The translations under genes were made by a program, and so were the position numbers. DNA of 64,000 bases from NCBI GenBank assembly GCA_946807835.1, contig OX327699.1, forward strand, positions 20,262,014 to 20,326,013. The letters run 5' to 3'. The notes under the pieces are model-generated. The model saw only the letters and a list, made by a program, of their open reading frames with translations. It made no database searches and was not told the origin of the DNA. The DNA is from Ailanthus altissimus. Lineage: Eukaryota; Streptophyta; Magnoliopsida; Sapindales; Simaroubaceae. Numbering within the stretch: the stretch's first letter is position 1; each line of letters begins with the position of its first letter. Shown here one piece after another: positions 46,936 through 58,500 of the stretch.

Positions 46936-49390
46936 AGGACCTGAAAAAAAAATTATTAAAAAACCTCAAGAAATTCAGAATAAATCAAAAAAATCCCACA
47001 AAATTGTAATTGTTATGATTTATGCTCATGTGTCATCCTAATTTTGTATGAATATTGTATTTTCATACTTACGTAATAAATAAATATTTCAGTAAATCGC
47101 TAATTAATTTTATTAGGTAAGATGCTTGTAACATTTCATATATTATATTGATATGAAGAAGTTCAAATTAGGTATAAAGAGTTAGAACTATGTCTAAAAT
47201 GGGACATGGATACGAGAATATACTAACAATGACATAGTTACAAATAGTTGCAAGAGTTGCTAGGAAATGTCATTGTGCAAATATGTTTTCAAATTAAATG
47301 TTCCTGATCTATTTCTACCGATACAGGGTCTATCAAATGGAATCGATTAATATAGGTCAGTATATGTCTATATCTAGATGGTCCAGATGGTTAATCTTAA
47401 CAAATTATGATCTTAGTGGAAGCTTGTATAGATGTACATGTATTTAGTAAATACTGGATACTGAACTAGACTCAATGAATACCTCCAATAGATTTCCCAT
47501 AAATCCGTCAATGGAGGGTCTTCTCGAGTTGAGTAGTATTCGTGGTCCCTAGACTTCAGCACCACGGTGGGCTTATGAGTGATCCACCATACTTAGGTTC
47601 CACACATGTCAAAGACTTTTTATGGTCTGACCGCTGGGTGTCGCTGGGTATATTCCGATGCTTATGAATTCTGGTGTGTGTAGATATGAGATCTGTCAGC
47701 TCATATGAGTGAGTTAAATATCAAAATGCTTTAAGGTTGTATTTTAGAAAGTCTTATGGTCATAAGCATATAACTCGAGAAAGAGTTTCATGTGAAGTAA
47801 ATAATATTGCAAAGGAATTTGTGTATATTATTTATTAGAATACGAATCAAAATAAATAAGTTTATGGTTGAGTAATATGGAACTTGATGCTGTTGATTTA
47901 TGTCTTCACTATTTTAGGATATTAATGATGGAGGGATTGTACGAATATGTATTAACCTCAACTTGTATGGTTTAACTCGCTATTTTGTATAATTCATAAC
48001 ATGTGTGTGTAGGGCATCGGACTTAAGAAAATGTTTCGTGAGACAAAATAGGTGTGAACCTAGGGAGTCTTACTATATGAAGTGTACGCGTTGAGCACAT
48101 GGGTAGCGCACCGAATCAAATTGTTTGATCTGGGAAGTTTTTAGAAAATATGAATTTATTTCAGGGTCTCTGAGGGAGTAGTTAAGATCTAAGTGTTAAA
48201 TATAAAATTATGCCAAGTGAGACTTGACACTTTTATCTATTTAGTGTATGTTTCAAGTTATGCTAATAATTTGTATGGGTACTAAATTGAGCATTAGTAG
48301 ATATAACTACTATTTAAATAAAATAATTATTATTTTATTTAAATTAAATTAATTATTCATTTATTTATTTCAGGGTCTCTTGGAGAATAGATAAGATATA
48401 AATGTTAAATCTAAAATTATGCAAGTGAGATTTGACATTTTTATCTATCTAGTGTATGTCTCAATTTGTACCAATAATTTGTATAAATACTAATTAAGTA
48501 TTAATAAATAAAATTTAATTAAAAAAATAAATTTTTTTGTCATGGATTCATTCAATTCATGTGTATTGCATTTCTATTTGTTAAATTAAAAATAAATGTA
48601 ATATGTTAGCTTTTAATTGATTAATGTAAAATAATAAGCTATTTGTTGAATTGTTATCGATCGTGAAATGTAATTGAACATGCAAATTGAACTTGATTCG
48701 ATTTATGAAGATAGATATGACAGCAAAGTATATATTCGTTGCCACTAATTCATTCATGAAATGACCATCAAAATGATTAGCCATCTTCGTTACCTTGTCA
48801 CACTTAGACAAGTGCCAACGAAATATTTTTTTTATTAACTTAATAAAAGGTAATGTTGCTTATAAATACCATAAGTTAGCTGAGAGTTCGATATTAAAAA
48901 TTGTAATGAATTGAACTGCTTCTGTTTTTTAAAAGGACAAGTGTTAACCTTTAGGAAAAGTATACGAGAGAAAGAAAGAAATAAATAATAAAAAGTAAAA
49001 GTTATTTCTAATAGTTTTGAAAAGGAAAGTTACTAATCTAGTTTGAAAAAGTCCACCACGTCCTAATTAAATTTGTTTAAAGCAAATTTTTAGGGTGAGT
49101 TTCTTAATCTCATTAGTATAATGAAATTATTTTAATGTGTATTATATTAATTCAGCTGCGTAATATATTGTATTTTAAATTGTTTAAAATACATATATTT
49201 ACTCGTAGTACGGTACAAACGCACACAGCACCAATAGTAATGCTTGAGATTCAAGATACGCATGGAACGTAGATAAAAAAAATAAAATAAACATAGAATA
49301 TTAACCAATTTATTAATAAATAAATTAATTGATTAGTAAAATTAAAATTATTTACTTAAATTAAATGAAAAAAGACATAATTAAAATATT
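46936..49390. other. MULE interior of unknown origin
   Basis: No recognised coding. 47100-48150 is less AT-rich and may be an LTR-like or captured segment. Two ~150-bp direct repeats starting TTTATTTCAGGGTCTC lie at about 48155-48313 and 48364-48515 (209-bp spacing). Confidence 0.5.
48155..48515. repeat. diverged direct repeat pair, 209-bp spacing
   Basis: Shared order of words: CAGGGTCTCT, TAAGAT, GTTAAAT, AAAATTATGC, TTTTATCTAT and AGTGTATGT, then ACTAA. Diverged by roughly a fifth by eye. Confidence 0.75.
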
Positions 49391-49988
49391 TTTTTATAAA
49401 AAATTATTGTGGCGCAACGTGGCAGCATATGAAGGTGCCATGTGGCACAACAGTGCAGCATTACAGACATTGAGTCCGTAATGTTCCAATGAGATGTGCC
49501 CCCAAGATGCAATATCAGCATATCTCGGACCTGAGATGGCTTCAAGATTTTCGAAACCAAATGGCGGTGGGTCGCCGCACCGACCACTATTTAGTTTCGG
49601 CCAAACACACTAAAAAATTATATTTTTGATTAGATTTCAGCGCATTTTACACAATTCTGACTCATTTTTTACGTTTAATTTATTAATAATATTAATTTCT
49701 AATTTCATATGTAATTTTTAACTAATTTTTAATGAATATTAAAATTAAAAAAAAAAACTTATAAGAATTAATTTTTTTTTGATTTAAAGTGATAAATATA
49801 TTGTGAAAGATTTGATCTATCTAATGATAACTTTAAAATTTTTGATTCAATAATTTAATTCTTGATTCGATGGAGAAACAGGAGAAAAAATTTAAAATTT
49901 TGATTTTAAGAATATAAATATCTTATTAAAAAATAAAAAAAATAAAAATTTGATTAAAAAATTTAGGAGTTATTTTTAAAAATTTTCC
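49391..49988. repeat. right terminal inverted repeat of MULE
   Basis: Partner of 44412-45040. Its outer end is about 107 bp from the TATA box of the SDR gene. Confidence 0.85.
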
Positions 49989-50094
49989 TATTTAAATACA
50001 GAAAATAGCAATCGAAGTCAGTAATACAGCTGTCTTACAAATTATAATACAGAAGATTGCAATCAAAGCCAATATTATGAATTCTGACGTATCT

Positions 50095-50101
50095 TATAAA
50101 T
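50095..50101 (+). promoter_or_regulatory. TATA box of SDR gene
   Basis: TATAAAT, 78 bp before the ATG at 50173. Only 97 bp separate it from the MULE target duplication. Confidence 0.6.
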
Positions 50102-50172
50102 AACTTAACAATATGCATATATAGGCCCAAATTCCGATTGCCTCGACTTGCGACTTGCGAGAGGGATAGACG

Positions 50173-52067
50173 ATGAAGATATTGGTGACTGGCGCGTCCG
50201 GCTACTTGGGGGGGAGACTGTGCCACGCGCTCCTGAACGAGGGCCACTCAGTTCGGGCCTTGGTCCGCCGTTCCAGCGACATCTCTGCCCTCCCGACCGA
50301 CGTAGCTCTCGAGCTTGCCTACGGCGATGTGACTGACTACCGCTCACTCCTCGATGCCTGCTCTGGTTGCCACTTCGTCTTCCACGCAGCTGCCCTTGTC
50401 GAGCCTTGGCTTCCCGAACCTTCTAGATTCTTCTCCGTAAGCTGAACCGAACTTTCTCATAAAAGAATTTTTGTTTTTTTACTTCTCCATTTCAGGAATT
50501 GGAAAATCGAAAATTTAAAATTTGCGTATTAGGTTAATGTAGGAGGATTAAAGAACGTACTGCAAGCAATTAAAGAGGCGCAAACAATCGAGAAGATTAT
50601 ATACACGTCCTCGTTCTTCGCTCTTGGTCCAACAGATGGATACATTGCCGATGAAAATCAAGTATGGGAACTTATATGCCCCATGTTAAATAATTAGTTA
50701 AGTTAGTTTTTGGTAAGACGTTGTTAAATTGATTGGATTGGTGACAGGTTCATGAGGAGAAGTATTTCTGTTCGGAGTATGAGAGGTCCAAGGCTGCGGC
50801 TGATAAGATAGCATTGCAGGCTGCATCAGAGGGGTTGCCAATAGTGACGGTTTATCCAGGTGTTATTTATGGTCCTGGAAAGCTCACCACGGGCAATATT
50901 GTTGCCCAATTGGTAAGATTGTTGTTACTATAGCACTTTTCTTTAGTTTGTTTGATAATGAAGTTACTAGTCATGTACATTATAGGCTGGAAGATGTTAA
51001 ACTGACCCTTGTACTGAAGGCTCTGATTGTGTAGTGACACCGGTGTGATTTTCCCCTTACATAATCCACTTATATTTGTGTGCAGTTCTTTAAGTGGTTT
51101 CTTGTATCATGTGTCATATAGCTGGTTCATTTCTTAAAAAAATGTTGACTGGAATAATATTCGCATTTTAGACGATTTAATGCTTTAATGCTTGATTGCT
51201 TATGCAAGAATTTATATGCTTGTTGTGATGATTAAGCTTTGTCCTTTCAGATGATTGAGCGCTTTAATGGACGATTACCTGGCTATATTGGCTACGGAAG
51301 TGATAAATTTTCCTTCAGTCATGTTGAAGATGTAGTCGAGGGTCATATTGCAGCAATGAACAAAGGTAGACCAGGTGAAAGATATCTACTTACTGGAGAC
51401 AATGCATCATTCATGCATGTTTTTGACATGGCTGCTATCATCACTGAAACAAGAAGGCCTAGATTCAGCATCCCGCTTTGGTTGATTGAGGCTTATGGAT
51501 GGTTATCAGTTTTCTTCTCTCGAATCACAGGAAAGCTTCCTCTCCTCAGCTACCCGGTATGCGCCATGGCTTCTGCTATTTAGGTCTTCTCCCTGATTGT
51601 ATAATGTGTTTATATTATCAATTTGCTGAGTGCATAGTTTATTTTCAAGAAGTTGCTCAATATTATTAATAAATGAATTCATTACTCAACGGCTTACAAG
51701 GAATTATTATTTGATGAATGTTTAGGGTCAAGTTTAAAATGAAGATGGGCTTGTTTATAGACTCTGCTATGAATTTGATAAATACAGCTATTTGAGTTAG
51801 AGTGCTACGATTACGCCTACCCCTCTTCCATTTTCTGCCTACACATTATTATTGTTGTTGTATTTCTTGTATGTGTTTTCTTATTGTGTGCATTGTCTTC
51901 TAACAATGAGTATACCTTTTGGGCAGACTGTGCGGGTTTTAGGACATCAATGGGCATACTCCTGTGAGAAGGCCAAAAGAGAGTTGGGTTATAACCCTAG
52001 ATGCTTGAAAGAAGGACTGGTAGAGGTGCTTCCCTGGTTGAGGAGCTTAGGTGTGATAAAATACTGA
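50173..52067 (+). CDS. FLDH: extended SDR, farnesol dehydrogenase-like, 5 exons
   Basis: Exons 50173-50436, 50533-50661, 50748-50912, 51251-51556 and 51927-52067 join in frame (all phase 0) to 334 residues. N-terminal Rossmann motif TGASGYLGG has the TGxxGxxG of extended SDRs (Gly7, 10, 13). AYGDVTDYRSL follows. The catalytic set is Ser114/115 (YTSSFFALG) and Tyr142-x3-Lys146 (YERSK). VYPGVIYGPGKLT binds substrate or cofactor. A hydrophobic stretch at residues 258-278 (IPLWLIEAYGWLSVFFSRI) could be a membrane anchor. The overall pattern, including the C-terminal LPWLRSLGVI, matches my memory of Arabidopsis farnesol dehydrogenase, which oxidises farnesol to farnesal with NAD+; substrate here is inferred. 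The last exon's 3' part was copied to 55981. Confidence 0.9.
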
Positions 52068-52901
52068 AAGGAGAATTTCAATTTGGTTGAACTCGTGTTG
52101 CTGGCTTGCTTCTTCACTCGTGTACAGCTCTCATTTACAAGATTAGCTGGTGAATCATATCAGGCAAAGACTGTGTAATGCTCTGTCTTCATCATTTAGA
52201 TGCATCATGATCCCTGCGCATCTCGTGAAGTTGAATACGTATTTTGATTATTGTGGTTTCCTAGCAACTAGTGAGGAAAATTTCAGTGAATCAGAAAGAA
52301 AATAATGTGATCCCTTGGTCACTTGTCTTGTTATCACGAACAATGTTTTAGAACCTTTTCATCCTTGATCATAACAAGCAACAATGACTTTCAGATGCAT
52401 AACTTCTTTATATTTTGCTTGCCCTAAACTAATTGATAGACCATCTCTAAGTGATAAAGTATGATATCGTTGCATTAACCAAAAAAGAAAAGGAAAAAAA
52501 ATAAATAACAACAAAATGCTTTACTTCAGTTTTGCTTAAAGATAGTTTTAAAAAAAACGAGTGTTGCTTAAAGATGCGTCAAATAAAATATCCTAAATGA
52601 CGGACTATCCAAACGCTGCCTCGGGTTATGTTTGTTCGTTTGAAATTTTGAATTTAAACAGCTGTTTGATTTAGCGGTGGACAATGAAAGAAATAGTGCC
52701 TCACTGTACATCTGCCTCTCTATATTCTAGCTTCACTTGCTACAAGAAAAAACAAAAAGAAAAAAATTACAAATACGTGGCTCCTCGCTAGGACCCTGAA
52801 CTTTTTTTAACTTTCGTTATCGACTCTGCTATTTTCCGCTCTTTCTTCACTCTCATCAGAAGAATAAACCATAAAAATTTTCTGTTTGGTTATCGAGAAA
52901 A
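52068..52901. other. SDR 3' flank and B3 promoter
   Basis: 3' UTR and intergenic sequence. Matching stretches recur at about 56030-56700 in the second unit (for example AACGCTGCCT and CTGTTTGATT). No gene. Confidence 0.5.
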
Positions 52902-54756
52902 ATGGTGAGGGGCAAGCCATCATCATACGAGGAATGTCGTTTGAAGAGACTGGAAGAAAACAAGAAACGAATGGAAGCCCTCAATCTCCCACTGCTCGCT
53001 CATGCTCTCAGCAAAAAGCCCTCTTTGAAGCCCTCTCCGGTCATTGCAACTTCCCCCCACCCTCTCTTTGTATCCACCACAGACACAGTTGTACTTGCAA
53101 AACATACATATTTTCTGTGTAAATGTAGCTCACTTTGTGTTTGCTCGATCGACAGGTGAAGCCTCGTACTCGTACAGTTGAGAAACAAGCCGTCGTGTTG
53201 AGGCGCTCCAGTCGCGTAGCCAACAAGCCCTCCTCCGTTTACAATGAACTGACTGTGAGCTCACTATTTCCTTACCTCTATATATACTCAGATTTTATTG
53301 GCCTTTAACTTAAACATTTGTGGATCATTGTGTGTGACACAGCATTAGCATATAAGTTTAGGTTTTTTTTTTAATTTTTGGTCTTTACCGTGATCAATAT
53401 GCATAAAACACATCAATATTTTGTTTTCAACAGGATAATCGGGTCCGTGTGGAGATACCAAGAAGGTAGGCTTGATTCAAATTTTACTTGTTCACAGAAC
53501 ACGAATACAATGATATGTTCGCTGGTATATCTGACAAATTTTAAATGTTTGTGGAATATATAGGATTTCTACGAGGAAGGATTTGCTGAACCGGGTATAT
53601 GCCTCAGATGAAGCCCGAGCAGATGCTATAGAAAAAGCGGAACAATTGGAATCACGTTTAGAATCTGAGTTCCCGACTTTTATAAAGTCAATGCTTCAAT
53701 CGCATGTCGCTGGTGGATTTTGGCTGGTAAGCTGCTTGGTTTGATTGGCTCATGACAATTACTTCTTTTTATTCATTCATCTTTGTGGTTGTTTCTCTAT
53801 GGCTCATAGAAAAGAGCTAGCGAAATTGTGCTTATTTTAGTCAGTGGATCCTGTCGCTGTTTGTTTAATTTAGTTACACCAACTGGCTTGTAGTACAAGT
53901 TCAGTGGTTTTATAGCTCAAAACATGCTTCCCTTGTGCATTTCACGGGGATGATTTTGAGTGATTACAGAATAGTGTGGATGTAATAGATAAATAATCCC
54001 ATTCACTCACAAGTGCCTGTTTTGGCACAATAGGTGGACCAATTCATAATTCAATTATAGATGACTGGAATTTTGTGTTAAATCCAGCATCTAAAGTTCA
54101 TTAAACTATGGGTCCAAATAAAATATTTTATTAAAGCAATACTCCTAATCATTTTTGTAAATTGGAACCACAGGGCCTTCCAAGCTTCTTCTGCAGGAAG
54201 AACCTTTCTAAGCATGATGAAGTCATCACTTTGGTAAATGAAAACAATGATGAGTATCCAACAATATATTTGGCTAGAAAAACAGGATTGAGTGGTGGAT
54301 GGAAAGGATTTGCAGTTGCACATGGCTTGGTCTATGGGGATGCATTAGTTTTTCAGTTAATCAGGTCTACAGCATTCAAGGTATTAGACTATGTTCGAAG
54401 TTTAAAACTTACCAACTCCAGATGGCTTTTAGATTTTTGTGCTTGGATTATCATTTGTGTTTGAGGTTCATCTCACATATTTGTTCTTCAAACATGCTTA
54501 ATAGATTAAGATATTATATATTCTGTATATGCACCGTGGTGTGTGTGTGTGGTTTATTGACACATGCAAACTTGTGCTTTCTCTCCACTGTAACTTATAA
54601 TCTTGTTTATATCTATCTTATTTGCAAATAATTGTTGTCTTCAAATTCTGGATGTGGTAGTTTGACATTGTCTTTGCCATGTCCATTTTTCAGGTGTACA
54701 TTATCAGGGTGAATGGTTCTGAACAGAGGAAGGATATGTCAAGCTCTGAGTCTTAG
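52902..54756 (+). CDS. B3-domain DNA-binding protein, 6 exons
   Basis: Exons 52902-53039, 53156-53254, 53434-53465, 53564-53726, 54174-54380 and 54694-54756 give 233 residues in frame with GT-AG borders. Residues 1-46 (SSYEECRLKRLEENKKRMEA) form a charged helix typical of this small plant B3 group. Residues 60-70 hold a basic RRSSRVANK patch that may serve in nuclear entry. Residues 96-125 are a likely helix (ASDEARADAIEKAEQLESRL). The B3 fold spans about 130-222, with LPSFFCRKNL, YPTIYLARKTGLSGGWKGFA, GDALVFQLI and VYIIRVNG. It resembles Arabidopsis At3g19184/At5g42700-type proteins (REM-related), nuclear proteins of unclear target. A short acidic/Ser tail ends the protein. It is the intact member of a tandem pair. 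Confidence 0.92.
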
Positions 54757-55980
54757 GCAGTCAGATATTGGAGCCCAAGTCCAGTCAATTTTGGGTAACT
54801 CTTTTGGAATAACACCTGTAAAAGACTAAAAAAGTATTTTTCCATTAAATACCATTCTTTAGCTTGACAGGCAGGAACTTACGGTTAAAAATCACTGTGC
54901 TTCCTGAGGTTATCTAGGACTTTAGTAGCAATATTAGTGAAGATTGAGGATATTCTATATACTGCAAATATGTTCATTATGTCTATTGTTAAGTCTTAGT
55001 GGGGCAGGGACGCACTGTTACCAGAATTCGAAATAAAATAGATGACTAAATTACTGTGCATGAAAAAGGTGTCCGCTTTGCGTATTAAACTGGCAGAAAA
55101 AGTACAGATTGGATTCAGCAGATATTGAAGCTCTATTAAAATTTGTTATTCTTTTCTGTACACCAGGCTCTAGGATGCTTAACTTAATAATATGTTTTGC
55201 TCATATAAATCATACTTGGAACTTTCACAGGGATGTCATATATATTTGACATGTGTACTAAGTACTAGACAAAACTAAACTTTAGCATCTTTGTGTAAAA
55301 ATGACCTTAGTTTATTACCAATTTAATGAAATGCATTTGTAATAAGGATGGGCATCTGGTCCACTCTATGATGATTAGGATATTGGCGGCTGAGAAGATT
55401 TTGTAACCTAAACCTTGGCAGAATGCTCTACTGGTCCAAAATTCCTTTATGGTATTGTGCTTTCACGTTGAGGCTCTCTAGTTACATAATCCGTATGTTG
55501 TTTGGTTCTAGTTCATTTTTATCTAGTTTAAATTGCTTAATTAATCTTAATCCACCATTTTAAGTGATTTGTTTATTTGCACTTGTTGCAGGTAAACATG
55601 ACGTGGTGTAGACTCCTACTATCTTGCCATGAGTTTTTTGTCCACACCTTAATCTCAGAGAAGAAAAGACTTGCCTTGTTCTAGCTGATATCAAAATAGG
55701 GTGTAGCAATAGTCTAAAACATTATGTTGTTCTTCTAGCTAACTCATCATGTGATCGGTAGACATGCTTTTGATGTCTAATGTTGTCCTGTTAATCACAA
55801 AGCTCCTCTTCTTCTTTAGCTGAATTTATCTTTCTAGTTTCTTTTGTATGTAAGTTGAGTTAATACATGCCTGGGTGGATGATTCTTCAGTTTAAGTTGA
55901 AATTCAAAGACTTAACAATCATATGCTGAACCAGGATTCAGAAATTGAACAAGCTTTAGAGGCTAAAAGTTGGGACTAGT
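54757..55980. other. B3 gene 3' flank
   Basis: Noncoding. Diverged copy is at about 58510-59630. No gene. Confidence 0.55.
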
Positions 55981-56022
55981 CCCTGGTTGAGTAGCTTAGC
56001 CTTAGGTGTGATAAAGTACTGA
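55981..56022 (+). pseudogene. scrap of SDR (FLDH-like) last exon
   Basis: Reads PWLSSLALGVIKY then TGA, against PWLRSLGVIKY at the real gene end (52032-52067). It contains a 6-bp insertion (GCCTTA). It was copied along with the B3 gene and marks the left boundary of the 4-kb duplication. Confidence 0.85.
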
Positions 56023-56701
56023 ACAGAGAATTTCATTTTAGTTGAACATGTATTGAGATAAAATGTGGTCGCCTAGCACTCAACGTCATGGCCCAAGTGG
56101 TTGGTGCCTTGAGTGCACCATCTCCCCACAAGGTTCAGTGTTTAATTGGAGGGTAAATTCATAGGGGATGGGTAAGCAACTTTAGTTTTCAGCTGCACTC
56201 CATAGCATTTTATAATTTATACTTTGTTTTAAGTCGTGAACAGGGATGCCCTAAACGGTAGACCTTCTCAAGTGATGAAGTATCATATTGTGCATTATAC
56301 TAATAAGGAAATAAAAACAAAATCATGAATTTATATGTGATTATAGAATAGCAGACTCTGATTAGCCGAAATAAAATTTTCTGAGAATCTCAGCAGTGGA
56401 CTAATCCAAAACGCTGCCTTAAGTGATTATTGTTCATTTGAAAATTTGACTTTGGACATCTGTTTGATTGGGCGGTAAACAACCACGCACAGTAAATAAA
56501 TACCTAACGGCTTCACTTGTTAGTCTTTTTTTTTTTTAAATTTTAAAAATGTGTTGCCGTCCAATCATAGAGCACCCATGGGCTAGGTGGCTCCTTAACC
56601 TTAATCCGCTTGCTGCTTAAACCAGCGGGAACTCCCACTATTTTCTGCTCGTCTTTTTCCCTCTCGCACACGGAAAACTCTTCTGTTTGGTTCTATAGAA
56701 A

Positions 56702-58500
56702 ATGGTGAGAGGCAAGCTGCCATCATGCGAGGAAAGCTGCTCTGGAAGAAAATATGAAACGAATGAAAGCCCTCAATCTGACCATGCTTGTTCAAGCTCT
56801 CCGCAATAAGCCCTCTTTGAAACACTCTCCGGTCAAATTGCAACTTCTCCCCCAATTTTCTCTCGTGTTTTGTAAATGTAGGTTCTCACTTTTGTATTGT
56901 GTTTGCTCAATCTACAGATGCAACAGGTGAAACCTTGTACAGTCAACAAACAAGAGGTCGTATTGAGGCGCTCCAGTCACGTAGCCCACAAACCCACCCA
57001 TGTTTACAATGAAGTGAGACCGAGCCCACCATTTCTTTTACCTCTGTATACCCAAATTTGATTACTGGAATTAATTTAAAAAATTTGTTGGTCATTGTGT
57101 TTGCCACCACCCCAGCATTGGCATGTATGTTTACAACTTTTTCGTTTGTGGTCTTACCGTGATCAGATTACTGTAAATAACCCTGAAACTTTTCATGTAC
57201 AACACGTTTTTTTGTGCGGATAAACAAAGAAGGTAAGACTTAATTCAAATTTTATGTGTTCATAGCAAATATAATGATATGTTTGCTAAAATTTCTGAAG
57301 TTGCAAACTCTAATTTTTGCTGGAATATATAGGATTACTACAAGGAAAGATGCTAAAACATATAGCATTTCTACAAGGAAGGATTTATTGAACCGGTTAT
57401 ATTCCTTGCATAAACCCAGAGCAGATGCTACAGAAAAAGTGGAAAAATTGGAATCTCGTTTACAATCTAAGCATCCAAGTATTGTAAAATCAATGCTTCA
57501 ACCGCCATGTCATAAACCCAGAGCATCCAAGGATTTATTGAACCGGTTATATTCCTTGCATAAACCCAGAGCAGATGCTACAGAAAAAGTGGAAAAATTG
57601 GAATCTCGTTTACAATCTAAGCATCCAAGTATTGTAAAATCAATGCTTCAACCGCCATGTCATGGGCGAATTTTAGCTGGTTGTTGTTATTGGCTCATAA
57701 CATTTCTTTCTTTTTGTTCATTCATCTTTTGGGTTGTTTCTCTATGGTTCATAAAGTTCAAAACATGCTTTCATGAGTATTTCACCAGGGATGGTTTGAG
57801 CGATTACAGAATAGATAAATCATCCCATGCACTCAAACATTCATGTTTTAGCAGAAAAAGTGAATGAATGGGAAATTTAATTGCAGGCGACAGGAACTTT
57901 GCATTAAATCCGCTACCTAAATTTAATTAAACTAATGGCTTAAATCAGTGTTATTACGTAATACTCCTTATCCTTTTTGTAAATTTGAACAACAGGAACT
58001 TCCAGGCTATTTCTGCAGGAGGAACCTTCATAAGAGCGATGAAATTATCACTCTGATAGATGAAGAGGGTGGTGAGTATCCAACAATATATTTGGCTAGA
58101 AAAACAGGATTGAGTGGTGATGGAAAGAATTTGCAGTTGCTCATGGCTTGGGAGACGGTGATGCATTAGTTTTTCAGTTGATCAGGTCTACATCATTCAA
58201 GGTAATTAATGATTAGACTATATTTGAATTATAAAACTTAGTGCCTCCAAATGGCTATTAGATTCTCGTGCTTGGATTATCGTTTATGTTCGAGGTTCAT
58301 CTCATGTGTTTGGTCTTCCAAACATGCTTGATAGATTACTGATATTATCTGATACTGTCTTATATGCAAGGCTATGTGATGTGTGGTTGCATTCATACAT
58401 GCACGCTCTTGCTTTCTTTCCACTGTAATTTATAGTCTTGTTTGTATTTGTCCATTTTTCAGGTGTATTATCAGGGTGAATGGTTCTGAACAGAGCAAGT
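56702..58500 (+). pseudogene. B3-domain pseudogene
   Basis: All six exons of the B3 gene can be traced except a gutted exon 3. Lesions: an 8-base loss in exon 1 just after GAGGAA (near 56735); the exon-2 donor GT changed to CC (57020-57021); exon 3 mostly deleted with its acceptor lost (about 57210-57232); a 150-bp duplication in exon 4 (57379-57528/57529-57663); loss of one G in the exon-5 GGW codons (58117-58119), which shifts the frame inside the B3 fold; and loss of two bases at the start of exon 6 (near 58466). The longest frame left (57256-57867) runs through intron and the doubled exon 4. No DNA-binding protein can be made by the ordinary splicing pattern. Confidence 0.88.
57379..57663 (+). 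repeat. 150-bp tandem duplication in pseudogene exon 4
   Basis: 57379-57528 and 57529-57663 are identical for 135 bp. The join contains a patch (57502-57530) made of two words copied from inside the unit: CATAAACCCAGAGCA (also at 57409) and GCATCCAAG (also at 57471). Confidence 0.92.

Larger units (their letters stand above)
44412..49988. mobile_element. Mutator-like element (MULE) with long TIRs and DUF1985, 5.6 kb
   Basis: A perfect 9-bp target duplication TATTTAAAT is at 44403-44411 and 49989-49997. Terminal inverted repeats of about 600 bp (44412-45040 and 49391-49988) begin GGAAAATTTTTATAAATAG and its diverged mirror, and include conserved less AT-rich blocks (for example GGGCACATCTC, GCTGCACTGTTG). 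Nine-base duplications and long TIRs define Mutator-like elements. The interior has a DUF1985 remnant on plus and a MuDR-type transposase N-terminal remnant on minus, pointing to the Ulp1/DUF1985-bearing MULE group. No catalytic transposase domain remains, so it is not autonomous. Confidence 0.88.
52032..55980 (+). repeat. 4-kb tandem duplication, unit 1
   Basis: Starts inside the last SDR exon (CCCTGGTTGAGGAGCTTAGG), takes in the whole B3 gene and ends near GAGGCTAAAAGTTGGGAC. The same order is seen in 55981-59630 with roughly 15-20% divergence and many indels. Confidence 0.85.

Noticed and set aside
48155..48515. Repeat pair as a CRISPR-like or satellite array
   Set aside because: Only two diverged units and no spacers; plant nuclear DNA.
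50105..50347. Minus-strand and alternate-frame open frames over SDR exon 1
   Set aside because: The exon is GC-rich so other frames stay open; only the 50173 frame has the TGxxGxxG motif and correct splicing.
57256..57867. 203-codon frame as a new functional gene
   Set aside because: Starts in an intron, repeats a duplicated exon and ends in the next intron; it is best explained as B3 pseudogene residue.
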